Shown: piece by piece, positions 1 through 12,836 of the stretch
Layout of the letters: every line of letters starts with the position of its first letter
How positions within the stretch are numbered: the first letter of the stretch is position 1
NCBI GenBank assembly: GCA_013399305.1
Contig: VXAI01000013.1
Coordinates: forward strand, 3,927,854-3,991,853
Direction of reading: 5' to 3'
Length of the DNA: 64,000 nucleotides
Origin: Rostratula benghalensis
Lineage: Eukaryota; Chordata; Aves; Charadriiformes; Rostratulidae
The notes under the pieces: generated by a model
What the model was told of the DNA's origin: nothing
Databases searched by the model: none
The model's input: the letters and a program-made list of their open reading frames with translations, nothing else
Position numbers and translations under genes: made by a program

Positions 1-3000
1 GGCTCAGATGAAGAGGCCTTGAATTCCTACAGAACGATTAGTAACAAGTATCTGTAAGTGACATGTGACATCTCAAACTGATATTGCTTTTTCTTTGATA
101 AATAGCTGACTATTTGCAGCTCTTTGCAGCCTGAGTTAGTCTGGTTTTGTAGAGCTTCTCATTAAACTAAAGGAAAATGCTCAAACCTCTGGTTAGTAGT
201 TGTTAATATGACTAGTTCAGACGGTGCAATATTTTTGGTGGAGTTTTGCCATAACTTAACTCTTTAGTCTCCAAATAGATTCATACCAAATAGTGGCCAC
301 AAACGCTTAAGGAAGTGATGTGCTTGGATACCTCTATGTCTCATTATACCTCCAACAAATACTTTCCAATTGCAAGAAAGTCCTTTCTTAAGCAGGACCT
401 CAATCAAGCTTGTAACTAAAACCAATACTTCTGAGGGCAAAAGTCCCAAGAGTTTCTTTTCTGAAGCTGAAACTTAAAAGCTCTCATGGTCAATAAGCAG
501 AGGAAAGGATCCTTATACATACTGTTGCTATGCACTGAAGGTCCTCTGAGAATAAATGCTAACAGACAATGAATAAATTCAGTTGCTTGTACTACTGAAT
601 CTTTTTTTTTTTTTTTTCTTGCTCATAGCCATTGCTATATGCCTGTAGTTCTGCGTCAGAAGTGTTTGCAGCCTGTGGGGTTTTAGAGTGATATCAGTTA
701 TTTCCACCGATATGCATGGACTAGAATATTAGCAAAGTCTTCCCATAATTAGAAATTTCCCATGGGTAATGTGTGTTAGAAAATGTAGCTTCTGTCTACA
801 TACTCACTTCAAGATCTGAAAAGATAGCTCTTTTTTCAATTTATTTCAAACTTGAGAACTTGATCAAAATATTGGATACCTATCCATGCTAACACTTGTA
901 TACTGACACTATTCTGAGATAAAGAAACATGGGATTTCTCAAAATTTTATGTTCTTGCTTGTCATACATGTGTAAAGGAGTGTCCTAGGTTACTGGGATG
1001 CAGGACTGAATTCCTTAGCATGTCTCTGGATCCCAGTTACAAAATGAATGGCATACACTGGTATGGCAAATTTTCATGGATTCTATAGAAGTTGAAGCAG
1101 GATGGAGACTGAAAAAGGCTTTCACGTTATTGCATGCTTTTATCTGCTATTATTAATGAAAACATTTATATTTATGGGTACAGAAATTCAAGGTAGAGTC
1201 AAAAAGTTTGACCTAGCTTTGATAATTAAAGTTCAACCAACATTTAAAATGTCTTTGATCAAGTGGTCCTCAGATCTCTCTGTTAGCAAACACAAGTGTT
1301 CTCCTTCATGTAATTTTGTTCAGAAAGCTCAAATAAAACTTTGAACATTATTTAATTATGACAAATACACCTTTTTTAATAGCATAATTGAAACAATTTT
1401 TTTCCGGTGCCATTTTGATTTGGGCAAATATCAGTAAAATGGCTTTCCTTATCCACAAATCAAACTGACAGCTTTAGAGACTGAAATTCCCTAATTTTGT
1501 AGAATTAGTGTTAAAAATGTGAAGTACCATGGTAAGATAGAATCAAATCAACTGCATTACTCTAATACATACTAAAACTATAAATATAGAGGAATGAAAG
1601 GGACAGTGGTTCATTAACACTTCTAAACCATATATGGCACAAAATTTGCAGAAGTAGAAGACTTGAGCAAACTGAGATGTGAATCTCTGACTTCAGTGTC
1701 TTTTCTGAAACAAAACAAGAAGCAAGGAGAGAGAGTTTGAGTAATACTTCAATGATCATGTAATTAAACCATTAAATTAAAACCATGTAAATATTTAGGA
1801 AGCCTGCAAATTGCATGGAATGAATTATACAGAAAGCTTTGCAAAATTTGACTGTGGTTTGTTTTCTGGCAGAAAACCTGGAGAAAATCTAATGAAACCT
1901 GTTGAGGTGTCAAATTTACTAATTGCTGTGGATTCTTGATTAATCATGCAATAGTGTCTCCCTTTTATTTAAATTTCTACAGTGTCTTCCTTTGTTTCTG
2001 GAACTTTTTCTGGAGTGGGTATGTGCTCTTCTGCTATCAGAGATCTCATAACTAGAAAATGAACTGGCATAGCTGAACAGATCTCTGCCAGAGCACCAAT
2101 TTTAGAGAGCAAGAGTCTTCTGGCAATAACATTGGCAATGCTCTGCCTGCAGTTTCAAAGCTCCAATCAGTTGATAAAAGAACATATAAATTTTTAAAAC
2201 ATTATACCCAGCTTCTGTTTTTTTCCACACTAAATAGTATATTCCCACATGGGCAATTCTAATGATACTGACTAGGGATGTACTTGAAAGAAATACTGCT
2301 TATCCCACCCTATTTTGATACACCTTCTCTTTGAGTGGTGTTGTTTTCAGTGTGATTGGCAGAAACCATATCCAATGGTGTCTCCTTGTTATTTGAATGC
2401 AGTCATTACCATTTAGCCTAACATGTCCACAGCAAGATGGTATTTTACACAATACTGCTGGTATTTGATGCAGTCAATATGGTCAATTTGGGTTTCAAAT
2501 ATATAAGAGTTCGAATGCCTGTGTTCTCCAACTCTATACATTGTTTCAAGGGAATATAATTAAGCAATGTGAAAACAGCAACTAGAAAAGGGAAATTTTT
2601 CACTCTGATAACAACATTCAAACTGTTGATAGGGACTCTTTCAAAGCACAGAAATTAAGAAAAAAAAGTCTTCTATTAGCAATGCAACTTCAGTTTGTTT
2701 TTCTAATAGAAAACAACTCCAGTAAATGTCAGTTATAGCAGTAGGAATAGAAAACCCCACTATGATGAGAATAATGGTTTATTTCTAGTTTGATACATAC
2801 TGTTGTGCATTTTTTAGAAATGAAACAAATTTCCAATTTACTGTGAAGGTCAGGAAAAATGTTAGAGTATTTCCAATGAAAAATGTTTATGGGCAAGGAT
2901 AGAATTTTTAAAGTACTTCATTTAAAGAACCAGGAAAACAAAAAAGTTAGTTTCTCATTTATACTGATGTTAAAGTGAAAGTTATTGAAACCTCTTTACT

Positions 3001-6000
3001 TATGTGACATGTTCTTTTTGTTATTTCCTGGTTTTGAAGTGTTTTAAAAATGTGAGATTTCAGCTCAGTTCTGGGTAGAAAGGATTTCAAATTATCCACA
3101 TTGTTCTAGGGGTAGAAAAACTGTTTCTTTCTCAGACTTTTGCTAATTGTCTGTTGTCTTGTTTCTCTTATTTTTTTTCTTGTGAGTTGGCATAAAGAGG
3201 CTCAACGCCAGAAAAATTACATCAAGTGTCAGTTCATTAAACCACAAAACCACATTTGTCTGTTGTTGGAGAAGAGCAGACAGTCAAACTGATTCATTTC
3301 ACTATTATTACTTCTACATTCTCAATTTTCTTTTTGGAATTGCCAAGAAAATTGATATAATCCTTAAATTCCTCACTGAATTGGTTCTTATACTGACACC
3401 ATACTATTACAGGTGAGCCGCAGGTTTTGTGATACTCTCTGTGAACTAACTCATGCACAAAACAAGCATCACAGTTACTATGCAGCTATGAGAAAACTCG
3501 GCTTGCCCACCATAAAAGTATATCATCCCCTTCAGTGTAAATTTGAGGATGATGATCTCTACCACATTATTTGTTCACGGGGAGCAAACTCTATAATGTG
3601 TGAGGAAAATAGCTGAATAATCAGGTAGACTTCAATGGGAGCAACATATGCTCCTTATGCTCCCTGCTAAAACTGCTGAAATGACTTACAGTTACAGATG
3701 CCAGCTTTCTGAGGAAAAAAAAATAAGTTGCTGTGAATATAGGAAGTTCTAAGCAATTCTGACAAGTGGAGTACTGAGTTGAAGAGTAGCAGGAGCCTGC
3801 TTATAAGTTATTCTGATTTAGTTGTGATTGTGATTTTCACACACAGTACACAGCACATATTTATCTTTGATTTTGTTTGTTTCCAAGTGCAGTTTAAGTA
3901 AAGCTGTTTTGTGAGCCAAGTAACAGGGGGTAAATAATTTAGCAGTGAGTAAAAAAAGTGAATTGCAACTGTGAATGGAAAAAATGTTACTAGATATGCA
4001 AGATCCACACTTGTCAAAACAGAAGTTTGGAAAAAAAATTCCCAAGAGTGGCACAGATGCACCAACTGCCTTTAAGCAATAATTATGCACAAGTAAAGGC
4101 AAGTAACAGGACGAAAATAGAAGAAAAGCTGATAACAAGTAACCATTTTGCCTGTTACAATTTTCAAAATAATTTTTATTGTAATTTTTCTCTCCCCTCT
4201 CATTTTTACTTGTCTTCCACCGTTACCCCAGGAAGATTTCCCTCTATTTAAACACAGTCCATAGCACAGCTGATTTGTCACTCAGCACTTTTGAGAGGGC
4301 ATAGGGTGACAGAAGACTCGATGGGAATGTGGAAAGGATGGAGGTCTTGGAAAGGGATCTTTCCTTGCTGATGAAAAATGAGAGTCCTGGCCCTCTTACA
4401 GTAAGACTTCACTGCTAAGCCACCTGTTCACATTTCTGTTCCCTAACTGAAGAAGATGACATGCAATCTTTGGGTCTGGGATTTAAGCTTTTTCTTGCTT
4501 CCTTTTTCCTTTTTTTTTTTTTTTTTTTTTCCTGATAAACACTGATTTTGGTCAAAATTACCTTACTCTGAGAGTAAGATACGTAAATCAAGAAACAGCA
4601 AACATTGAAATAAGTGCCTTAAAAGAAGAATAAATGGAAATATATAGTCAGCAGTTGAGTTTTTCAAGCAGAAATAGAATACTGGTCCATTGTTAGATGT
4701 ATCAATAATTACACAAGAAAGTGACATTAATATTTTCAGGTTAGTGAAATAAAAGACATAACCCTACCAGTTGATGATGAAAAAGTGATTTCCATTTTAA
4801 CTAAGTGAAAGTCTATGACACATTACATTAAAATACATTGTAATTTACTCTTGTAAAGACCTAATTCCTCGTGATTATGTTCCCTGAAATCCCTTGATTC
4901 CCATTTCATACTTAGAGAATTGACAATGTCACCTTCTCCCCCTGGGACTCGTAGCCCCAGCCACATCCATCCCCTTATAACCTAATCCATGTCTCACCTT
5001 GCTACTGTTATGCTTCTTATCTTTCCCTGTCATCGCTGAGTTTTACCATCCTGAGCAGGATACACAATTACTCCTGCAGCACAGGAACTACAGGAACATA
5101 GAGGGAAATGATTAGAAGGTATAGAGCCAATACCTTGTGCAACAGCCCAGCTTGTCCCTCTTGCTCAGGAATTGCAAGAGTAGCTGTAGAAACCCTTCCG
5201 CATGTTCTGGCTCTTATAGGATAATTGCTGTGGCTCACTTTAGGGTTTCCAAAAGAGATTTGGAAATTGGAAGGAGCCAGGAACAACTGATGCTTTTCCT
5301 GGGCTAATGTTACACCTCTCTTACCTCTTCTCTAGCCCAAGATGATAACATTAGTACAAGTGCCTGTATTTTCTCCATTGGATGGGGAAAGTCTTGGAAT
5401 CTTGCTGAAATTCCCCACAGGCTTGCACTTTTCAACAGATGGATTGGAAGACCTGCTGGAAAGCACCATGACACATTTCCCTGGATTTCTTTTTTTTTGG
5501 AGATCAGAATAAGGATCTTTATCTTTTTGATAAAGACAGAGCCTAAGCAACTTTTCCAGAGGAAAAACTGTAGGATGAGAAATTGAGGAGATCGTTAAGA
5601 AAGCGTTAAAACTTCTCTATTATGAGTTATAAATTGCTATATTCTTTCAAGTCACCAGTGTGTGTAGAAATGTGTCTTGTAGAGCTGAGAGTCAAGGTAT
5701 AAATGAGACTGTTATTATTTGATATACAAGTCCAATGAAAAAATATATTCTTGTCTTCCAAATGTGTGATATTATCTCTCTAGGAGCTTACCATATTTAT
5801 AGCTTAGACAATATGCATAATCATACTGCTATACATTAACATTTATTTAGGTCAGTGTAATGTAATTTAAATTGATGAGTTCTTGTCATCCCTATAAATT
5901 ATTGGTTTAGATGTTTGAAAATTCTAGAAAGAGAAGATGAAGAGAAACCTCAAAAAGAAAGAGCATGTAATCCAATTTTGGTTGGGTATTTTATTTTTTT

Positions 6001-6237
6001 TTCAGTTATACAAAGCACAGAGACTATTCTTTTGTATTGTCTTCTGGGTTTCACAGGTTTAAAATTGGTAATTTTGTGATGTTCCTCACCACTTTGTCTG
6101 TACTGAAACACATTCAGTCTCAATAAATATGTGGTGCTTTTTTTCTCTCTATAATTTATATGATAAATTAGTTTATGATCACATATCTTTGAAGAGTAAA
6201 GGTAAAATGTTATGCTTTGGAAGAAATTTATGCAAAA

Positions 6238-6261
6238 ATACTGTAGTTTAAACTACAGTAT
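6238..6261. repeat. Perfect 24-bp palindrome
   Basis: The sequence is self-complementary over 24 bases with no spacer, centred on GTTTAAAC (6246-6253). It can be read identically on both strands. No flanking target duplication or known element was recognised. Confidence 0.9.
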
Positions 6262-6784
6262 AACACAGAGGAGCATAATACTGATTTTTTCCCCAGTTTT
6301 TAAAGTCTGTACCACTACTTAGTGCAATGTACTTGCTTAAGTGTTTGCAACTTCTAGTGTTTTATGATTTAACATTTATTACAGCAAATTATTCCTCTGT
6401 CTTTCACCAGCCCCTCACCCTTCAACATACACATCCATCCGTCTGATATGCCAGAGGAATTCTATTTAGCCTGGCAGTTAAATATCATATATTTCCTTCA
6501 AACTCCTGTTGTCCCAGCCATCCTTTTTAGAGGATGTAGAAGCTCTGGGGATTACATGCAGGTTATTGACTGTTGTGTGCCTGAAGGAGTTTGTAAACCC
6601 TGTCCTTCCCTTGTTGTCCATCAGTCCTTAACAAGGCATAAACAATTAAGGTGAGGTTCCTGAGCTCTACCTGTCACTTACTGTTGGAATCTAGTTCCCA
6701 AATGAAATAAGTTAATAAAGTTGCAATCTAATTAAGCTTCATCTCTTCCATCCTTCATGTCTTTTATGTCTTCAAAATGCATTG

Positions 6785-6868
6785 CAACTAATTGTGTAAT
6801 TTTCAGCAAATGCAAGGAAAAGGTTTTTCAACTAATTGTGTAATTTTCAGCAAATGTAAGGAAAAGGT
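6785..6868. repeat. 44-bp tandem duplication, two copies
   Basis: The unit starting CAACTAATTGTGTAATTTTC occurs at 6785 and again at 6829. The aligned parts are nearly identical, with one clear C/T difference (AAATGCAAGG versus AAATGTAAGG); the second copy runs to about 6868 before a GGGG-T7 stretch. High identity suggests a recent local duplication. Confidence 0.9.
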
Positions 6869-8471
6869 GGGGTTTTTTTAGGTGCAATAGAGTCACACTA
6901 TCTACTAATTATTTGCCAGTCATGCCAGTCATTAGACTGTGTGCCTTGAAAAGTGTTTTTGAAGTAACTCGTAAAAAATCACAAAGATGAATTATATGCT
7001 TTCCTGTCCAAATGGTTACTACTTTTTCTAGAAGCAGTGATTATTTTCTTTAGCTAAACTTTGAGGAGAAATAAAAACACATAATGACTTTTCAAGGATA
7101 TCTTCAAGATTCCCAGGGCTCAGAGTGTCTGTAGCACAAAACACTACTGATTGTCAAATTACAGAATTGTTCATATGTTATCATTGTAATGTGAGACAGT
7201 GGCACTGAAATCCAACAGCAGTACAGAAGAAAGGCTTCTGAGTAGACTCTCTAGCTGTTATTTCATTTCATATGGGCTCCCATACTTTGTCTAAAGAGAG
7301 ACCTTTCATGCAGGATATTTTCAGGCATCAACAATGCATTTTTAAACACTTGAATACAATAAAATTGATATTTTGAACTGATAAAAACTGTGTTTAGAGA
7401 TAAGAAAGGAGCATTACAAAAAATAAGATGTAGAATGTTAAGATAAAAAATGCTACATTAACTCTCGTTTCCTTTCTAAATAGTCTTAAATAATGTGAAT
7501 GGATTATTTTTAATCTGGTAGATAACCTCAGTATTTAATCTTGTATTCACAGAGTTAATGTGAACTTGGCTGTAGAATTCATCAGGGCAGATTTCACTTT
7601 GAGATCTGCAGACCCTTCTTTCCCTTTGTAAATGAAGGTTTTGAGCCTCTGAAATCAGTAGTTGAATTCCTATATAGGACATGGGATTTCCTCTTGATTG
7701 TCACATAAAATATAATTTTGCTGAACTTTATTTTTTAAGTTTTCCACTTCGTGCTATCACCTATGAATGTAAAGAGTCCATTGGATTTGGAAATAGATGA
7801 TTAATGTGAACAATTTCTGCAGAATGAAAATTTCATAATGTATTGATTTGCTCTATATTCCCTCTGAAGGAAAAATGTCCCTGTAGGAAATAGCAGACAG
7901 AACATGGTTCTCAATGTGAAGTATAATTCACTAGTAAATACAAGAAAAAAGTCTCAAAATAAGCACTTTTCAATATGGAGACAGATGGCCACATCACTTG
8001 GCAAGCATTCAGGTTTTTTCCCTGACATGTTTAAATAATGTCTATCAAACAATAGACGGGGATAAAAATCAAGGTAGCCTTAAATTTATCTAAAACAGAA
8101 TTGCAAGCTGCTGTAGAAGTGTCCTATAAATAACAATAAACAGCTGCTGAATGAAAGTCAATAAGGTGGAAAGAGAGTTTTTCTACTGGATTGTAGAAAT
8201 ACATGTACCTATATTTCTTTTTCTCGTAATGAAATATTCTGTCCTTTTTCCCAGCCCAGAACCCAACATACTGTTTATATACCTGGCAGAGTGTACAATG
8301 ATTAGAAGCAAAACCAGATGGCCATATTTTTCCTTGTCTTGTTTATTTAGGTGACGCATAAATGACTCCTAACTTTACCTATCAATCTGACTGTAATTAT
8401 TTATGTCCTACTGTGAATTTTTGCACACAAATACTCACAGACATACAGAGCACACACTTAAATAGAAGTAA

Positions 8472-8497
8472 ACCTACTCTTTCTCTTTCTTCCTTAG
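8472..8497 (+). promoter_or_regulatory. GRM8: 3' splice site and polypyrimidine tract of the GRM8 exon
   Basis: The 26 bases before the exon are almost all C and T (CTCTTTCTCTTTCTTCCTTAG at the end) and finish with the invariant AG at 8496-8497. This is a strong U2-type acceptor. No clear branch-point consensus could be singled out in the 20-45 bases upstream. Confidence 0.88.
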
Positions 8498-8698
8498 GCT
8501 TGGAAAGAATTGCAAGAGATTCGTCCTACGAGCAAGAAGGGAAAGTTCAGTTTGTAATTGATGCAGTATATTCCATGGCCTATGCACTACACAACATGCA
8601 TAAAGATCTCTGTCCTGGATATATCGGTCTATGCCCAAGGATGAGCACAATTGATGGTAAAGAACTACTTAGCTATATACGGGCAGTAAATTTTAATG
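8498..8698 (+). CDS. GRM8: Metabotropic glutamate receptor 8, internal exon (extracellular ligand-binding domain)
   Basis: This internal exon encodes about 67 residues of a group III metabotropic glutamate receptor, a presynaptic Gi/o-coupled receptor that senses glutamate through an extracellular Venus-flytrap domain. Seen: the translation runs from [19 protein letters not shown] to YIRAVNFNG, with [14 protein letters not shown] in the middle and two cysteines seven residues apart. The [14 protein letters not shown] and [10 protein letters not shown] stretches match GRM8 as I recall it, better than GRM4, GRM6 or GRM7. The exon is preceded by a pyrimidine tract ending in AG and followed by GTAAGT. 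It begins with two bases completing a Gly codon and ends with the first base of another, so it is phase 1 at both ends and 201 bases long; skipping it would keep the frame. The exon upstream and the next one (expected to begin SAGTPVTF) were not found. By homology it lies about residues 330-400 of a roughly 900-residue receptor. The part seen has no frameshift or stop. Confidence 0.95.
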
Positions 8699-8704
8699 GT
8701 AAGT
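8699..8704 (+). promoter_or_regulatory. GRM8: 5' splice site of the GRM8 exon
   Basis: GTAAGT directly follows exon end AATG. It matches the vertebrate donor consensus at every intronic position. It fixes the exon end after the first base of a Gly codon. Confidence 0.9.
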
Positions 8705-8816
8705 TACTTGTACTCTTTTTGCCCTTGCTTTTTCTTCTGTAAATGTTTCAAAAGTGACAGGATATGTTTTCTTCTTTATATAGGATACTTTAAGGCACAG
8801 TGGAAAACAGGATTAG

Positions 8817-8845
8817 AAGCAGTTCTCATTTAGAGAGAACTGCTT
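8817..8845 (+). other. Intronic hairpin close to the GRM8 exon donor
   Basis: Arms 8817-8827 (AAGCAGTTCTC) and 8835-8845 (GAGAACTGCTT) are perfectly complementary over 11 bases, with the 7-base loop ATTTAGA. It starts 119 bases after the exon end and would be transcribed in GRM8 pre-mRNA. A role in splicing is not shown. Confidence 0.8.
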
Positions 8846-11800
8846 TAGAACTCAGAACTGTGAGTTTTTCCACCTGCTTTGAAACCCCAAGTGTATTTTT
8901 CATCTTAACATTAAGCTGCTCCCAAAAGAGGTAGATGTTAAAAATAAGAATCTGTCGATCAAAATATTCTGGTGAAAAGCTGCTATTACAGAAACAAGTT
9001 GAGGACTCATGCAGTCCTATTGACAGATTAAAATCCTTTGACAGAGGTTGCTTATGTGTTTGCAAGAGAATGAATTGAAAAGAATAACCTTTTGAATGCT
9101 GCCTTCTTCTGAAATTACTGTTAACAATTTCCTCACAGAAAAGAATAGTGAGGAGCTTGCTTTCAATTTGCATATTTATATCTCAATTAAAACACTCACT
9201 AGCAGTTCCAGCTTCTTTTCCATGTCATTATTTTTGACTCGGTGATTTAGTGAGCTTTAATACAACTACAATTTATATTTTTAAGCAACACTACGTAATA
9301 TTCTGTGCAGCTGGGATCTGCCTGCTGGGGAAATGCAGTTTTAGATGCTTGTGCCGTTAACAGTAGAGGCCAATAAAGAACAGAATTAATTTATTAATGT
9401 AGAATTGAAACAGGCAGAACATATTTGATGGTGAAATAAAGTTGGTGAAAGCCTACATTATTTCATTAAAGTAATAATTTTTGTTGACTGTATTTAGCAT
9501 TATTTTTACAAAGAAATTGAACAATGTTATTTTCCATGTTGTGTTAGGTTTTTTTTTCCCCTGCATGGTGGTAATTCAAGTACTAGACATGCCTTCTAAC
9601 TATGCAGAGAGAATACTGTCTATCACAATTTATTCCAATGACCTCATCTGCCAGCCTTTTTGAAAAAAGCACAAGGTCATTTTGAATTTAGCTTCTGACT
9701 GGAAGTTTTCTTTGCTGTAGGTAATATACCAGACCGTTTGGTAGATATGAGCGCTGGCTGCAGTTCACAGGTTTTTTTCCTCTTTATAACTTTTTTCTTC
9801 CTATGCAATTTTCATGAAAAGGGAATCCCTGTCTCCAGGAATATAAAGATAGAAGGTATTTAAATGATTCTTCAGTGATTTTAAAGAAAACCTGGAGAAA
9901 AATATGTTGCTGGCAAATGGGAAGTGTTGTTATAATGACAAAGGTAGATGGCATATTGTAAGGTTTGCAGTGATAATTATCTACATTTCTAGTAGATATT
10001 GTTCTGGGCCTCTGTTGTTAAAGCACAAAGAAAGTGATCTATTTTCATTTGGTGAGCATGGAAGTTTAGCATAAAAAGATAAGCTGTACATTTTTATGAA
10101 ACCTTTCTCTCCCTAGATTGTTATATTTCATCAATACCTGTCACAATTTCTCTGTCTGACTCTAAGTATTGGAACAAGGGGAGATGAAAGAGTCAGATAA
10201 AGCATTCTGGACACTAATGAAAAAGTATCTGGTTTTGAACTAGAATTTTACTGACAGAGGAAAAAAAAAAAAAAAACAAACCAAAAAACAGTTCTGTGAG
10301 GTTAACTTTCTGCCTTGTGGGATACATTAACCGTTCTCTGCACTGGGATAGTTCACATTATGTACTGGTATACCAATTTATTTGGTCATGTTATATGCCC
10401 AAATATCTTATATTTTTTGGTCATGCTTTGGGAGGCATAAGCAGAGGACAGTCTTTAACCCTTCGTCTTTTCCTATTAATCCCAAATTTCTGTTCCTCAG
10501 CACAACACTGCCACTGTGTCTGACTTCATTTACAGAGGTGAATATTTACATAGGTTGCTAGACCTCCTGTGCTGGGAGTTGACAGTATTGCTGTGTGCCT
10601 ATTTTGATGTGCATTATAGGTTCAGCTTGAAGGGTTTCATCTCAACAAGTGACTGGTATTATGAAGGACACATCTCTGCCTTATGTAGGGTGTTTGTAAA
10701 GGGAAGAAGACATTCATATTTCTGTTTATGGGAGCAAATGTTTTGCTTTTGATTGCAAGTAATCACTCTGAATTGTATTTATTTTTGTTTACTCTACTTA
10801 TTTTTATTTAAAAATTATGAAGAAGATTGTTCCCCTGAAGGGTTCATCTGTGTAATATTCCATGACACCTTCATGACTGAAGGGTGATCATAACCACCAG
10901 CACACAGTGTGCTGATGTAATTGATACGACATTTGTTTCTGCTTAGATATTCTTCTACCAGTGGTATGTAAATCAGAAAATCTCACAGTTCAGTATGATT
11001 TTAATGGGAATAGAACATCTTCATTTGTAACAGGAATAAAGAATTTTATTTGCACATCAGATTTGAATTACTGCTGAGCGTAGTCTCCTGTTTTAGTATT
11101 GCCTGTTTTTTCTCAGAATAGCTAGCAAAGTGTGGCGTCTAAAAACAATTGCTTTTCATTTCTAATGAGCACTATAATAATTAATTTAATTTAATAAGAA
11201 AAGAAACCTCTAACATGGAACAGGTACCGTATATTGCTGTGTACATTGAAAAATTTTTTTAAACAACAGGAAAACACAAAGCTAGTGTGTTGAGGTGAGG
11301 CATGTTTTGTTCCCTGTGTCCCTGGTGGTCACTGCTAGTACACCAGAACCAGCTCTTTCTGGCTATTTGATCAAAGAATACTTAGAGTTTTCAGAAGTTT
11401 CATGCTCGTACTTATCTTTGGTTTTCCCCAGGCAAAAAGTGAATGTTGTCAATTTATGGTGTTCTTATTTTAATAGAGGTGATATGTTTTAAAGATTTTC
11501 CCTAGCAGTTTTTGTATCCAAACAAAATGAGATATTTATGTGTTTCATATTTAAAGTTATGTAAAGCAAATAGTATTTTCTGTTAATTAGGTTTATAAAT
11601 GGTGGTATGCACAATAGTGTAATTGCGGCATGATTCAGTGTGTTCTCCCATCACATTGCTCTAGTGTTCTCACTATATATGATTTCATTATTCTGTCTAC
11701 AAAATAAGCAGATGTTTTCTAAGTTGTTTTTTTTTTTACCCTGGCATGTGCTGAGTGGTTTATGAGAAGTGCTCTGCTGAATTCAACTTAAGTGCTCATC

Positions 11801-12130
11801 GTTTAATAGCAATAGGTCTTGAACATGCATTTGTGGTTGATGGAGGTGTTTCAAAGATGGTTTTGATTTGGTTTGTTTTTTGTTTTAAGAAAAAGATATA
11901 TCTTCGCACTTCTAGACAAAACAAAATCAGAATGACAACATGGATACAGTGCTATTTCTTCGGTGGGCATAGAATACAAAGTGAAAAGACTGATCAGTTT
12001 CCCCCTCCCCAGTTGTCCTGCTACAAAAGCAAAGATCAAAATTTATAGTTAAATTTCAAAGATAAATTTCACTGCTTAATTGCTTATGTTGTACATAAAA
12101 CATTTCATATAGAAGAAAGTTCACTCTTTA

Positions 12131-12146
12131 TATCTATCTATCTATA
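12131..12146. repeat. Short (TATC)n microsatellite
   Basis: About three to four tetranucleotide units of TATC, followed by a degraded TAGC region. Confidence 0.75.
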
Positions 12147-12654
12147 GCTAGCATAGGGTAGCTAGTTTTTTTGCCTACCTTTAGTCATATGTTTGTATTT
12201 ATATTTACAATAACACACTGTGGTAGTTTCAGGGATAAATATTGAGAAAACATCACGCACTAGAACTATTTGCAGATATTACAATATGAGTCTTTCACTT
12301 AGTCTTAAAGGCAAGGGCACAACTTGACCTTTAGTCTTATAAACACAAACGGACATTTTATTTGCTTTTATGTGCTACTTATCCTGCGGACAAGAAGGAA
12401 TACGTGCTCCTTTGCATCTTTTTGGGTGAGAAGGGATAAGTGAGAAGGGAGCAGAGAAGAGGTGGAACCACCGACTCCCCTTTGCCATCGCTGCTTAAAT
12501 AAGTGTTGTCTGCTTCTGCCAGAGGTCACTACAACATCACCTCCCCCTCCTGGTGAAAAGAAAACTCAGGAGATAAATTCTGAGTGTGAACAACCTTTTC
12601 TCTGTCCTTCTCTGAGACAAAGTAAAGCAACCAAATTTCTTGCTGAGATATTAT

Positions 12655-12836
12655 GACAAATCTACAATAACGGTGGAACAGGTTGCCTAGAAAGGTTTTG
12701 AAGTCTCTCTCCTTGGAGATATTCAAAACATGGTTTAACACAGGCAACCTGTTCTATCTGAGCCTGTCCTAAGCAGGGTTGTTGTATTAAGTAACCCCCA
12801 GAGGTCTCTTCTCACCTCAGCCATGCCATGATGCTA
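12655..12836 (+). mobile_element. CR1 LINE 3' fragment, plus strand
   Basis: A short, 5'-truncated CR1 tail in the same orientation as GRM8. Its translation from about 12670 reads RWNRLPRKVLKSLSLEIFKT, which is the conserved C-terminal end of the CR1 reverse transcriptase protein (the [22 protein letters not shown] motif). It is followed by a CR1 3' untranslated segment with CAGAGGTCTCTTCTCACCTC and ends at a degraded form of the terminal repeat (CCATGATGCTAC). It is only about 180 bases long and clearly inactive. The 5' boundary is uncertain by about 20 bases. Confidence 0.85.

Larger units (their letters stand above)
1..8497 (+). other. GRM8: GRM8 intron, 3' part (upstream of the exon)
   Basis: AT-rich non-coding DNA with no recognisable exon, RNA gene or full transposon. 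It holds a T16 run (602-617), a T21 run (4510-4530), a 24-bp palindrome near 6250 and a 44-bp tandem duplication near 6800. Short open frames at 3413-3616 and 4027-4251 have no recognisable homology and no convincing splice context. The intron assignment rests on the acceptor at its right end and the absence of the preceding GRM8 exon. Confidence 0.75.
8705..12654. other. Non-coding intronic stretch
   Basis: Apart from the hairpin at 8817-8845 and an A16 run (10261-10276), nothing recognisable is seen. Two short open frames around 10.3-10.75 kb show no family motif and look like chance. Confidence 0.6.

Noticed and set aside
3413..3616. 67-codon plus-strand frame right after an AG that looks like an acceptor (ATTACAG)
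   Set aside because: No homology recognised, no donor at a sensible place, and it does not resemble the preceding GRM8 exon.
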